This document shows, in pieces, positions 36,654 to 48,123 of a stretch of 64,000 nt of DNA. The first letter of the stretch is position 1. The number at the start of each line of letters is the position of its first letter. The notes under the pieces are model-generated. The model ran no database searches, was not told the DNA's origin, and saw only the letters and a list, made by a program, of their open reading frames with translations. Source of the stretch: Balanoglossus misakiensis (taxonomy: Eukaryota > Hemichordata); assembly GCA_040954595.2 (NCBI GenBank), contig CM082586.2, positions 3,100,001 through 3,164,000 on the forward strand. The letters run 5' to 3'. The position numbers and the translations under genes were made by a program.

Positions 36654-38132
36654 TCATCTTCTGTCATCTGCTTGTTGTCTGAAATAAGACAAAGCATCGT
36701 CAAGCTGGAATGCTGCCATGTTAGGAACTGCTTGCTGCTGATTAGGCGGGTGCTGTGAGCGAGTATGATTCTCTGGATACTGTTCTGTTGCAGAAGACAC
36801 TGGACCTGATCCAGCAGATGCTCGAATGTCACGCATTGGTTGGTCCACATCTGGATATGAGGTAGTACTTGTGTGTGTGCTCGCAAATTTTGAATTCGCC
36901 ATCCCCTGTGTACTACTGCCACTACTCCAATCTTGCATTTTGTCAATTCTTGTGCTTTGGGACTGGCCAATATTTATTGATTTTCTGAACTTCGCGTTCT
37001 CATTCCTTCGAGGCATTGAGGCTTTGTCACCGAAATATTCCACTGGGGGTGCAAATTCTGCGAGACGCTGGTCTCTCAGATCATCATACATTTTCGTGGG
37101 CTGTTTCTTGTCTACGGAGACTTTGCCTTTGTCCCACGGTCTCAAGGACGCACTCGTTTCAATAGTCTCGTCTCTTTTCAACGGTTCGACAGGTATGACA
37201 GGTTCCTTCTTGGTCTCCTCGATCACGTCACTCAGAACATTCCCTCTCAATTTCTTCCTCTGTTTGACTTTCTCAAGCCGCGCTTGCACGGCTGCTTTGC
37301 GTTTCTCTTTCAGCTTCTCCCGGCGCACTCTCTGGTCGACCGTCTCGTCCCGGAGCATCTCCAACTGCTCGAGCTGCTTCTGTCGCTCGGAGCCCTCTCT
37401 TGAGAACCCGTAGTAGCCCACGCCCAGGTTGCGGACTTCGTCGAATTTCACGTTCTGATAGTGCAGGGGGCCCACGGGTTTCTTCGCGGCCGCCTCCTCC
37501 TCTTCCTCCCACTTCTGCCGCAACATTTCCCGCCTCATGTCTTCTGACAACAGGTCAGGTTCGTCGGGCGTGCTCGGCTTCGAAGACCCCTGCAATTCCC
37601 GGTCCATTTGCTTCAAGTGTTCCAAGTCTTTGCGCATGCATCTTCGGGATCTTCCCAGAGAGTCAACGTAATCCACCCACTCTTCATCTGGATTCGCCGC
37701 ATCAGGCACGCTGTCCTCATCAATATCATCCTCTTCACTGTCACGTCGCTGACTGTCTCCCTTGCCGATAATCTTCTGAGTAAAATCCACCATGTACAAC
37801 TCATCATCTTCCGGTAGTAACTCGCCCTTGGACATTTTATCGTACATCGCAGCCTTCGCTTCCAGGACTGACCTGGACTTGTTCAAGTCTTTCTCTTCTT
37901 CATCCTTCCTCTCTTTGTCCTTCTGGTCTCTCTTTTCGACGCCACTGTTTTGTTTGTTCCAGATGCCTGGTTTCTTTGATGTTAATTTTGATCGGACAAA
38001 AGTCTGGTTCTCTAGCTTTTCTTTCTTGAATTGTTCTTGTTTTCTGAAGAGCTCTGCTTTCAGTCCGACAATAGATGATGCTGTAACACCAATTTTCTTC
38101 TTTGTGTTCATCTTTACTTGACTTCTAGTCAA
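36654..38132 (-). CDS. CCDC174: Coiled-coil domain-containing protein 174
   Basis: CCDC174 is a nuclear protein linked to the spliceosome and exon-junction factors. A single exon encodes up to 492 aa. Family blocks visible are GVTASSIVGLKAELFRKQEQF at the start, MYDKMSKGELLPEDDELYMVDFTQKI near 95-118, the hallmark EEWVDYVDSLGRSRRCMRKDL near 155-175, LLSEDMRREMLRQKWEEEEE, LGVGYYGFSR and, near the C-terminus, the FAPPVEYF and FQLDDALSYFRQ ends. The second methionine (about 38111, MNTKKKIGVTASS) aligns better with the vertebrate start than the first. The lack of introns is unusual for this gene, which is multi-exon in vertebrates. The frame is clean, so it is not an obvious dead retrocopy. Its 3' end faces the dipeptidase gene. 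Confidence 0.93.
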   Translation of the reverse strand: MTRSQVKMNTKKKIGVTASSIVGLKAELFRKQEQFKKEKLENQTFVRSKLTSKKPGIWNKQNSGVEKRDQKDKERKDEEEKDLNKSRSVLEAKAAMYDKMSKGELLPEDDELYMVDFTQKIIGKGDSQRRDSEEDDIDEDSVPDAANPDEEWVDYVDSLGRSRRCMRKDLEHLKQMDRELQGSSKPSTPDEPDLLSEDMRREMLRQKWEEEEEAAAKKPVGPLHYQNVKFDEVRNLGVGYYGFSREGSERQKQLEQLEMLRDETVDQRVRREKLKEKRKAAVQARLEKVKQRKKLRGNVLSDVIEETKKEPVIPVEPLKRDETIETSASLRPWDKGKVSVDKKQPTKMYDDLRDQRLAEFAPPVEYFGDKASMPRRNENAKFRKSINIGQSQSTRIDKMQDWSSGSSTQGMANSKFASTHTSTTSYPDVDQPMRDIRASAGSGPVSSATEQYPENHTRSQHPPNQQQAVPNMAAFQLDDALSYFRQQADDRR

Positions 38133-39816
38133 ATGGAGAACTATTCAGTCTCACTATTCAACACGGCATACTTTTGAGCTATATCTGCGGAAAATGTTAA
38201 AATAATAACAGATGAACATCAGTCATTCAAACAACAGTCAAGGGTTGCGACATGTGTATATGGATTCGCGACGGCATTAATCGGTCGTGTGACGTGGTCA
38301 TGTACATCGTTGGTTGATTTTGGGTCACATATGAGAAAAGTGTTGTGACTGAAACGTCCAAATCTCTTTTATACGTACCCGAGTTTGTCATGCAATATAT
38401 TAGATGCGACGAAATCGACTAGAAGCTCTACCTCTTCCGGTGATGGAATCACGGAGGAAAGACTCAACCAACAAATAACGAACAGAAGTTGGCATCAGAT
38501 TCGAAATCAGAGTTAAATCTTGGTAAATTGTTTAAAACATACACGAAATGTTTGGTTTTTCCCATTTTACCCCGTTTTAAAACATATTTTACAACTATTT
38601 ACTCATTTAACATTAATCTGTGACACTTTGCAGACACCAAATATTCCAATTTGAAAAGTCATCTTGAGAAAAAAAAAGTTTGGCCAATTTAGACACATTG
38701 ACCATCGCAACATTCATCATTTTACTGAGACAGCGTATTAATATGTGGTCACTGTGTGTGTACAGAATGGGATATCATATCTTTTCAGCAGAAATTTAAT
38801 ACATTATAGATTCTCCGATAAATATATTCACGCACTGTGTCTCATTCATGTGCATGTATCAGTATCTAAAACCGTAATCGGAATCGAGGTCATCCGAATC
38901 TTATTCCGATTCGGCGGCATTCGACGGGCAAGGTCCTGTCTGTCGAGGTCGTTCGATATGTAACAACCATAATAATGACAGTCTTCCCGAATCACGAACG
39001 TCATGCTAATCAACGCTCGGCTCATTAATGATATAATGACCTCAAGCATCTTTCAAGAAAACACGTATATTGGACAAGGAGTGTGTCGCGACAGAGTTGA
39101 TGAAAATCTCCCCGCACGTCAAACTTCAGAGTCTGAATTCATTGTCAGATTTTAAGGTAAACATATTCGTCCTTGACCTAGATGTCATGAGTACTTAGGA
39201 CACTTTGGCTGGGTATGTCTTTTATTTTAATACCCGTTGCTCTTTTTAAATACTGCTAGACATGTCTATGTCATCAGGTGTCGGATTTCTTGGAAACAGG
39301 AAGAATTCGTAGAAAAATATCACTTGATTGGGCCAGCTGACGCATGTGACGTCGGGCTGCCATCGGACCACGGTCCACCGTGACGTCACGACCTTGTGGA
39401 TTGTATTAATGGACTGTGTTATACATAAATGATTTAACCAGTACTAATAAAACTAAATGCATCGATATGTAGACGTGACAGTAGAAACCGCAATAGTTGG
39501 AATATATCACGTGATTAGTTTAGACCATAGACAGTAAGGATATACACAGTAGCTTGTGTTATAAAGTTTAAAAGGAGGTTTACTGTTAATTATCATTGAT
39601 TTTGGGTCTTGCCATGAATCAGTATCAGTCCAAAGAATCTGCAGACAAATGTTTAATTATATCTGTTTGTAAAGAGTTGACTGTTCTCGCATCATTATTA
39701 TAGGCTATAGCATGATTGTTTGAGAATAATATCACAAGCCATGCATGCTCCTTGACTGATCTTTCCCTTTTGTTAATCACAGTGCATTCATGACAGTGGA
39801 ATAGAGCGGACTCAGA
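38133..39816. other. Divergent intergenic region CCDC174 / ASB
   Basis: About 1.7 kb between two divergent genes. A possible 3' splice site (TTAATCACAG, AG at 39779-39780) precedes the ASB ATG by 36 bp and suggests a spliced 5' UTR. No ORF or repeat could be assigned. Confidence 0.5.
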
Positions 39817-41151
39817 ATGGAGGTTGGAGACGTAGAGACAAATGATTTCAGCCCGGCCGTACTCCTACAGAGACAAGTGTTCACCATCTGCAAAGAAGAT
39901 GAAATCGAGAGGCTCGAAGCGCTCATTAATGACGGAACCATCTCGGCCAGTTTGAAAATCCAGGTGCGCAACCGCAGCTGCTTCTCCTGCATCCACGAGG
40001 AGAACGAACCCAACGCTGTTGTCGTGACGCCGCTCCACATCGCCGCCGCCTGGGGCAGCTGGCAGTGTATTCAGTTGCTGCTAAATCACAACGCCCAGGT
40101 GAACTTCCACCCCGACGACTCGAGTTTCTACGACTACCAGCCGCTCTACTTGGCCGTCAGTAACGCGTACATGTACAACATGCTGCACAAGGACCTGAGG
40201 TACGTGAAGAGTGTCCGTCTCCTGCTGGAGGCGGGCGCGGTGGTTGAATACCCGGGCATCACCAGCGCTCGCGGATCTCTGCTCAACATGGTGGTCGGGT
40301 GGAACTTTGACGGGGAGATCGTGGAGTGCCTGATCAAATACGGCGCCAACATCAGACGGGCGGACGACCTCGAACGTACAGCTTTGCATTATGCAGCGAT
40401 GTTCGACCGGGATGCCCAGCACCAGCATGTGCTGACGCTTTTGAAGTACGACCCTGACATTAACAAGCAGGACGTTCACGGCAACACAGCGCTATCATAC
40501 GCGGCATTCAGATCTTCGGCGAATGCGGTCCAGGCACTGTGTGAGAGAGGGGCAGACCCAAATATCCAGAGTTCAAAGGGCAACACCCCCTTGCACTACG
40601 CTTGTCGCCACGGCAAAACAGGCATTATTCACTATCTGCTCGACCACGTCGGCAACATCAATATGACCAACCACGATGGCGACACGCCGCTGGATTTGGC
40701 CGTGAAGAACCTGTCCGTATTCGCCAAATGTCTAGATCTGGCCGAGCCGGATTCCAACCGCGTCCGGGCGGTGTACCACTCGTTCCAGAACGCCCTCAAC
40801 CACGGAGCAGTCATGAAGAAATTCTGCGGGGCTACGCTGCAGGCTTGCCTGGTTCGGTCGCAGGCGACGTACCTAACAGACGTAGTAGCGCTCCTTGTCA
40901 ACAGCGTCCCGTACATTGACCTTCGAAGCGTCGTCGTGCAGCTACCAACCGACATCTCGTACGATGCTGTCGACTTTTACGAATGCCTACTGACCCTCGG
41001 CGGTGAGCCGAGAAAGCTGCAACATCTCTGCCGCTGCAGTATTCGCAGCTATCTCGGGCGGCGGTCGTGTTTAGTTGTTCAGCAGCTACATCTTCCAGAA
41101 CATCTCAAAACCTACATTTTACTCAATTACCCACAAAATTGTCTTTCCTAA
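39817..41151 (+). CDS. Ankyrin-repeat and SOCS-box protein (ASB family)
   Basis: A single exon encodes 444 aa. ASB proteins are substrate adaptors of Cullin-5/Elongin-BC ubiquitin ligases. Ankyrin repeats are visible from about residue 70 to 300, including TPLHIAAAWGSWQCIQLLL, TALHYAAMF, TALSYAAFRS and NTPLHYACRHGKTGIIHYLL. A C-terminal SOCS box spans about 398-437, with a BC box (LQHLCRCSIR) and a Cul5-box-like LPEHLKTYILL in which the second proline of the usual LPxP is replaced by His. The particular ASB paralogue is not clear to me. It uses GC-richer codons than the surrounding non-coding DNA. Expression may involve a spliced 5' UTR. Confidence 0.92.
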   Translation: MEVGDVETNDFSPAVLLQRQVFTICKEDEIERLEALINDGTISASLKIQVRNRSCFSCIHEENEPNAVVVTPLHIAAAWGSWQCIQLLLNHNAQVNFHPDDSSFYDYQPLYLAVSNAYMYNMLHKDLRYVKSVRLLLEAGAVVEYPGITSARGSLLNMVVGWNFDGEIVECLIKYGANIRRADDLERTALHYAAMFDRDAQHQHVLTLLKYDPDINKQDVHGNTALSYAAFRSSANAVQALCERGADPNIQSSKGNTPLHYACRHGKTGIIHYLLDHVGNINMTNHDGDTPLDLAVKNLSVFAKCLDLAEPDSNRVRAVYHSFQNALNHGAVMKKFCGATLQACLVRSQATYLTDVVALLVNSVPYIDLRSVVVQLPTDISYDAVDFYECLLTLGGEPRKLQHLCRCSIRSYLGRRSCLVVQQLHLPEHLKTYILLNYPQNCLS

Positions 41152-42216
41152 TGATAATTCCCCAACCAGATAACGGTCTAACTTGAAGACACTTTAAGCT
41201 ATAAATCAGACTTTCTGGCCAAGAATCAAATTGGACTAGAATAGATGGATATACAATAATCAGATCTCATTTACGTGACTTTATTAAAAATATTTTGTTG
41301 TGGAAACCAATGTATAAATGTATTTTAGTAGTACATGTATATATACAAAAAGTATTTGAGAGTTCATTCATTGACCTGTTACACCCTGACCTCTTGATGA
41401 CCTATGATGTCACTCAGAAGTCCAGATGCAACATGTTGTCCAACTCTATAACTGTATCCCCAGGAGTATTATATCATGTGACTGTTTTTGTTTGTTTTGT
41501 AGCAATAGATTTGCTGTGATGTGATGTTATGTGAAGCTCAAAGATATGTAACAAGTGTGCTTTTTTCAACTTTTCCACAGGAAGTAAAATTTTTAGCTTG
41601 TTTCTGATGATGTGTACAGTAAAGCAATTTTTGAACTTGCAGCCAGTATCATACTTTTGCCATAATGGCGAGGATACATTGATTAGCTGTCATCATTATG
41701 TTATTACTGCTGTATAAAAGGAGGGTTTTTAAAAACATTTTTTTTCTACCCCTCGTAAAGTTTTAATTCGGTCCATGATATGGACAGCACAATCATGAAA
41801 GTTAAAACAAAGAGCAGTTTATAGAGAGGCATTGTTTAAATATACGTGTATATCAGTGATGGATTCACAGCTGCATTAACAGTTTGGATGCATTCAAAAC
41901 ATACAAAAGAAAAGAAAAAAATCTACAAAAAAATATCAAACCAACCTTGCCAGTTTTTGAGAAGCATGTTCATGTGTTTTGCTTGGCTTTACTGAGCAGT
42001 ATTTTGCTGCAAAATTGCTGCTTTGTACTGTGCAGGCTTCCAGTTTAATTTGAATAAAAATTATATCTGCTTTTAAATGAGTTTGATTATAGTTTTTACT
42101 GTATGTAAGTAAATATGACTCGGACATCGACAAATCGTGATCGAAGAAAACAAAAGAATTCAACATTTTGCGAGGGCGCACGCGCACATGATACTATCGT
42201 TGATGGCGCTATAACT
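41152..42216. other. Intergenic region ASB to EFHC1
   Basis: AT-rich sequence with the ASB 3' UTR and the EFHC1 upstream region. No ORF of substance was seen. Confidence 0.5.
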
Positions 42217-42230
42217 GTTTACCTGGCAAC
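42217..42230 (+). promoter_or_regulatory. Candidate RFX X-box upstream of EFHC1
   Basis: GTTTACCTGGCAAC resembles the 14-bp X-box (GTNNCC-AT-RGNAAC type), with one perfect half site, GGCAAC, and an imperfect GTTTAC. It lies 87 bp before the EFHC1 ATG, the usual place for functional X-boxes in ciliary genes. EFHC1 being a ciliary gene supports the call. Confidence 0.5.
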
Positions 42231-42316
42231 GCCTCTGTGACGTCTTTCCTTAGCGACCAACACAGACTGTAAGCAGTGTTTGCAGCGTTGGAGCAACAGT
42301 CGAAGCCCTTGTAGTC

Positions 42317-45300
42317 ATGGCGCTGCCATTTTTGCCTGGAAACACTTTTACAGATCCAACAGTAAGTTGCTTTTTCCACATCAGATCAGATATTGTGTCG
42401 TGCTTTGATTAGGGGCTGCCACGTATATTTCGTCTTGCTTTTTGAATACTCGTGCATTCGAATTTTCGATCTTGTCCATGGCAGCCATGTTGAACATCAA
42501 AACATTGATCGTTACTTTAGCATGTACAAACTAACACCAATCCTCAACCCGGTATGAAATGGTATGTATCATGTAATGAAATCGTTGATATAAAATTTAA
42601 AAAGTGTGGTCATTCATCTTTTCGCACTCAGGTTTGCGTCAATTCATATTTTTGAAAGATGGTGTCAAAAGTAAAGCACCAACATTCACACGTATTGTTT
42701 TTGAATTGTTCTCCCCAACAGAAAAGCAAATTTCATCTAGCACACAGTTTAGATTACAAAAATGGTTACTCGCTCCCAGCAGCAAGACCAGAGGTCGGAA
42801 TCGGAGGAGAACCACTGCCGGTGAACCAACTCAGTGAGTCTGAACTTGACGAGCTAGCCAATCTCAGACCAACACTGACCTATGGACAAGCCAAGCAGGC
42901 ACCCCCAGAGGATTTCATTCCAGCTCATGTTGCTTTTGATAAGAAGGTAATGATATTGTTAAGTGCATTTGAAGATATTCATATTATCAGCATATAGTTT
43001 ACTATGTTTAGAAAGAGCAGCCACTTCATCTGAAATAACTGATGATATGTTTTTCCCCCTTCACTTTCAGGTTTTAAAATTTGATGCCTACTTCAGGCAA
43101 ACTGTGCACGAGTCCCCAGACGAATACTTTCGCATCCGTCCAGTCACCATCTACTACTACCTGGAAGATGACAGCATCTCCGTGGTTGAACCACATGTGG
43201 AGAACAGCGGGATGCCACAAGGCAAGCTGATCAAACGCCAGCGACTCCCGAAGAACGACCAAGGAGACCACTGGCACTGGAAGGACATGAACTTGGGAAT
43301 CAATGTGACGTTCTACGGAAAACTCTTCCGTGTGGTTGACTGTGACCATTTTACTAAGGTAACCTGAATTGCCATTGTCAGATCTTAACCCTTTCACCCC
43401 AGAGGTCCAACCTTACCATAGAAAAATAATGGATTTGGACTGAACCTTGGTTAAACACTATGGCATACAAAGACACCAAGAACTTGGGGTGAAAGAGTTA
43501 AACTTTAAAAGGTCGAGCAAGTCTTTCTGCATTGTTTTTTAGTGATCTATATGTACATTTCAAAGGTTGCAATGTCGGTTTCATTCAAAAGTTTGTTAAT
43601 TTTTCTTTTTCACAAATTTATCTCAGGAATTCATGGCAAGTGAAGGTATAGACATGAACGGCCCCGAGGGGGTGCCCAAAGATCCCTACTCCAAAACACG
43701 TAAGGAGAAAGCAGCCCTGCGTATGTACAACACACCGTCCACCTTCGACAAGCTCAAGCAGTTCCTGGAGCTCGACCGCAAGGTGTTGCGGTTCTACTGC
43801 GTGTGGGACGACCGAGACAGCATGTTTGGCGAAATCCGTCCGTACGTCATGCAGTACTACCTGGTGGATGATACGGTGGAGGTGCGGGAGGTGCACGGAC
43901 CCAATGACGGTCGCGACCCGTTCCCTCTTCTCTTACGCAGACAAAAACTGCCAAAGGACAGATACAATGTCGAATGTGAGTGTCTGGATTTTTGTTTTAA
44001 ATTTGAACACTGGGAAGTTAAGTTGGGTGACCATGAGAGAGAAATATTAACCATGTGCACTAGTGCAGACTTTCCTAATATATTTGCATGATTTCTCGTT
44101 CTTTCAGCAGCTGACATTTTTAACATGGCTGATCTCTTCCTCTCGTCTCCACACAGCTTCCTTCCCTTCAGTTGTAATGGAATTGTCCGACCATGAGATC
44201 AAGGACTGGTATACACCAAACGACTTCAAACTGGGCAACACCATCTTCATCTACAACCGGCGCTTCCTGATCTACGACTGCGACGAGTTCACCAAGCAAT
44301 ATCTCAACCTCAAGTACGGCTTCACCGACTTCACACCGATCGACGTCAAGGGAGATGGACGCGGCCAGCCCCAGTTGGACCTGCCTCCGTACAACGGTTT
44401 TGGCTCGCTGGAAGATTCTCTGCAGTCCTGTCTCTCTCTCATCCCGCAGCCGCCCAAGAAAGATTTCATCAAAATGTTAGAAAATGACCACAAAGTTCTC
44501 CGATTCTCAGCAATTATGGTATGTTTTCCCACATCAATAATCACTTATAAAATGTCAGAATCATGTGGATTTTTAATTTGCTGTACAGTTTATGTGGAGA
44601 TGCAATAATCGTTTTTTTGAGTGAGATCATTCATGTGCTATACAGTCACATGATCTTTGATTTCCACAACCCCCCCCCCCCCTTTTCAGAAAGAGCACAC
44701 AGTGACACACATGAATTCAAACTTCTTCCTGTAGGACTCGGTGCGGCCTGAGGACAAAGGTCGCCGCTTCATCATCAGCTATCGCCTGGCCGACGACATG
44801 ATGATGATCTACGAGCCCCCCGTCCGCAACTCCGGTATCATCGGCGGGAAATTCCTGGAGAGGACAAGAGTGACCAAGCCCGGAAGCAAGGCGGGAAGTC
44901 CCGAGTTCTACGGCCCCCAGGATATGTACATCGGCGCTCGCATCGAGGTGTTCAATCACCGCTTCGTCATCATCGATGCCGACGACTTCGTCCTCTACTA
45001 CCTGGAACAGCGCAGTTCCGACTTCCCGGGAAGTGAAAAGACGATAGCGTCGATCCGGGAGCTGAAGATGTCCCAGGCGGGAATGCCCACAGCGACGCCA
45101 GTCAAAGGCGCACCAATTGAGGTCAAAAGAACGTAAGTAAAAAGACACCCCCTAGTACAGTTGCATGACATGGTTTGATATCCCTTCTTTCCCTTCCTCC
45201 ATGACAGTACCTAATAGTTACCATCCTTTTTCATTACATTACATTGCCTTGCATTACATTACATCAGATTGCATGACAAAGATAAGTAGAAATCACTGCT

Positions 45301-45955
45301 CAAATGTCACCTACCCCATGCTGGCTTTTGAATACATTTGAGTTAAAAGTAGTGGTTGTAAAGTTAAACAATTACATGTTTTGTTTCCACGCCAACCCTG
45401 ACTTTTGTCCACTTTTTTTGTCCACACAGGCCAGGTGACATCGACAGACTGGTCAAAGAAGTCCAAGCCCAGCTGAGAAAAGCCAACTACTTGAACCACA
45501 TGACACTGCATGATGCCTTCCTCAACTACGACAAAGACAGAGTTGGGAAAATTGACGTGGCTGGCCTGAAGAGTGTCTGCAAGAGGAATAACTTACCCAT
45601 TGACGACGACATCATGGATGCTGTAAGTAGCATAGCTGTACACCCCTGTTTTCAAAATGGGCTAAGCCAAAGATGATTGTTTTTGACTGATTTACTATAG
45701 TTTATGGGTGTTTAGCTGAGGATGAGGGGCTGCCACAGTAAATGTCAAGTCAAAAAGCAATGATATGCTTTTCTTGGTAATTCATGTCATATGTACTACA
45801 GTACTGCAAAACGGAGAGAATGCATGTCTGATTTACCGTCTAATCTAACAATATCTTTCCTCTCACTTTCTCCGCAGCTTATTGTAGCGTGTGATCCAAA
45901 CAACGAAGGGATGATTGATTATGACGGATTCATCAAGTGTTTGAGCTGGGCGTAG
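42317..45955 (+). CDS. EFHC1: EF-hand domain-containing protein 1 (myoclonin), 8 exons
   Basis: EFHC1 is a protein of ciliary and flagellar doublet microtubules. Exons are 42317-42361, 42722-42946, 43071-43358, 43627-43975, 44157-44518, 44735-45132, 45430-45622 and 45878-45955, total 1938 nt, in frame, 645 aa (human 640). Three DM10 domains are present: about 90-190 ([10 protein letters not shown]...CDHFTK), 240-355 ([10 protein letters not shown]...YDCDEFTK) and 415-520 (VLRFSAIM...[12 protein letters not shown]). A C-terminal calmodulin-like pair of EF hands follows ([15 protein letters not shown] and [14 protein letters not shown]). LPFLPGNTF at the start and [10 protein letters not shown] are EFHC1-type; [20 protein letters not shown] is closer to EFHC1 than EFHC2. 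A TIR repeat lies in intron 3. Poly(A) signal AATAAA at 46219-46224. Confidence 0.97.
43385..43502. repeat. TTAACCCTTTCACCCC-type TIR element, copy 3
   Basis: The left end is TTAACCCTTTCACCCC and the right end GGGGTGAAAGAGTTAA, as clear terminal inverted repeats of about 16 bp. The interior shares the TCCAACCTTACCA and ATGGATTTGGAC blocks with copy 1. It lies in EFHC1 intron 3. Confidence 0.7.
44670..44682 (+). repeat. C13 homopolymer in EFHC1 intron 5
   Basis: A run of 13 cytosines lies about 50 bp before exon 6. No other content. Confidence 0.85.
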
Positions 45956-48123
45956 AGTACCAACCCCTGCTAGCAGAAAAATGTATTTATGGACACTCTA
46001 GAGACTTTTGAGAGCAAAACACACCCCAAAAAGACACATGGCCGTTCGACGTGACCGTTGAAATGAATATATTGGTAAAAAAAATTACCAAGCATGTACA
46101 TAGACCGACTAGAATATTTCTGGGGGGGAAATAGGCCTAGTAGGGCAACAAAACACCGATATTTCAGCGTTTTTTAATCACATTACATGTATATTTTTCA
46201 TTGCAAAAATGGCATCACAATAAACTGTATCCTGATAGCTGAGCAGACTTTTCAGAGTTGTGGTTCATATGGTGTATTCTTATTGTAAATATGGTATCTT
46301 GTAGAATCCTTGCAGAGAGATTATAGTGTGGTCATGGTTCTGACTGTATTTCATCAAAAAAATCCAACATTTTAGGAATAGAAACATATTACAGTAGTTA
46401 TGAATTCATCACTGAAAAATATCCATGCTTATACAATTATTTTTTATGTGTTACTTATAAGTGTTAATAATTTTAAAACAATTTCAATAAAAACATTGAT
46501 GTGAAATGCAAATAAAGTGTCTTCAAGTTATTCCCCACACACACACACACACAGGCAGCCACACACACAATGCACAAAAACAATATGCAACAACCTATAT
46601 CACTTGTTTGACGTTTATTTTGTTCAAAATCTAAAAAAAATTAGATTTTGTGTCTCTACCACTCATAGATACATGTGATAAAATCTATAACTTTCATAAA
46701 AGCATATGACATGATTGAAAATACAGTGACACAGGATATTTTTAATTAAAGAAATAACGGTGGTACACTTTTTGGGTGGGGACCATGGGAACCCTACATT
46801 CTTGTGTTTACCTCTTTCTTGAAATGGAAGTTTGGCTTTCTTCTTCATCAGTGTGTTTTTCGAGATATTTTATGACATGGTAGAGTCACTTGGAATAGTG
46901 ATAGTTTCATTTCAGTTCAATTCCATCTCTCTCTTGAATAAAAAGTTCTCACAAGACAACTTTCTCTATTTTACAAGTCTTTATAAAGTCATTTCTCTTC
47001 CTAGATTAATCAGACCAAGCAGTCTTTGTCAACAAATTGAAAAAAGAAGACGACAACATCACAACATCGTATTGCTCATGTCTGCTTTACGCATCTATAT
47101 CAAAACTGGCAACAGTTGCCAGTAGATGACACTTATTTTCAGATTATGTTGAAGATAAAATATTGCTGTTCAACTATCCGATGCACATCATCATAATTTT
47201 TGTGTGTGACCTGATTCAAATATTCTTATAATTTCATTATTTCTTATACATATGAGCTACTTACATGTCGTATTACATCCAATGTATAATGTACAACAAA
47301 CATGTTAGATCTACGAAATTGCAAGCTATGGCCGGTCGGTGATAGTATGAGGTTATTTGAGTAGATAATACTGACATGACGAAATAACAACACAACAATG
47401 CTGATATGGCAGCAAAAAAATATAAGTACATGTGCCTTTAAAAAATGTAAGTTTTGTGCCTTTACAAAATGTAAGGGATCAAGAAAGTGGGCAAGTGTTC
47501 CCTTTCCAAGAATATAGTGCAGTTCTTTGGCAGATCACCACCATAGAGGGCGCCTCGCGATCAAGGGTAATTGATCCTGTTATTTGGATTGCAAAAAATT
47601 CACTGGCAGTGTTCAAAGTATTCTACAGAAACTGTCTTCCAATGTTTTCCTCCTCTGTGAATTTCAACATGGTTACATTGAAGTATTAAACAAAACACGA
47701 ATCAATTATTCCTGAATACAACACATTCAATTCAGAGCTGATAATATTCAGCACTCACGGTTCTACACTAACTCTTCACCTCCATGGCACTGTAAAATGG
47801 AAGCAAAAACTCATTCATTTCCATGTCAAGGCAAAGTGCAAGACTAGACATGTTGCTTGGTAATTTGCATAATGCATAATGCAACTCAGTGTAAATGAAC
47901 AGAGCGACGAAATGAAAAAAACAATCATTGTGATAAGAGTTGTGAAAAGTTCTGATTTTTTTTACAAAGTACATCTTGCTAAACAACCCACAGTACAGTT
48001 GAATAAATTTGCCGAATTGTGATTATTTATATTCCTTCTTTGTATTTGAATGTCTGCTGCAAAAGTTTGCTAATAAGGAGGGTACTACTCTCACCCTGTT
48101 GCCAAGGTTACACACTAAAAACT
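45956..48123. other. Convergent 3' region EFHC1 / FBXO10
   Basis: AT-rich 3' flanks of two convergent genes. AATAAA occurs on the plus strand at 46219, a second possible site lies near 46486, and a short (CA)n run is at 46536-46553. No credible ORF. Confidence 0.5.
46536..46553 (+). repeat. (CA)9 microsatellite
   Basis: A short CA dinucleotide run in the EFHC1 3' flank. Confidence 0.85.
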
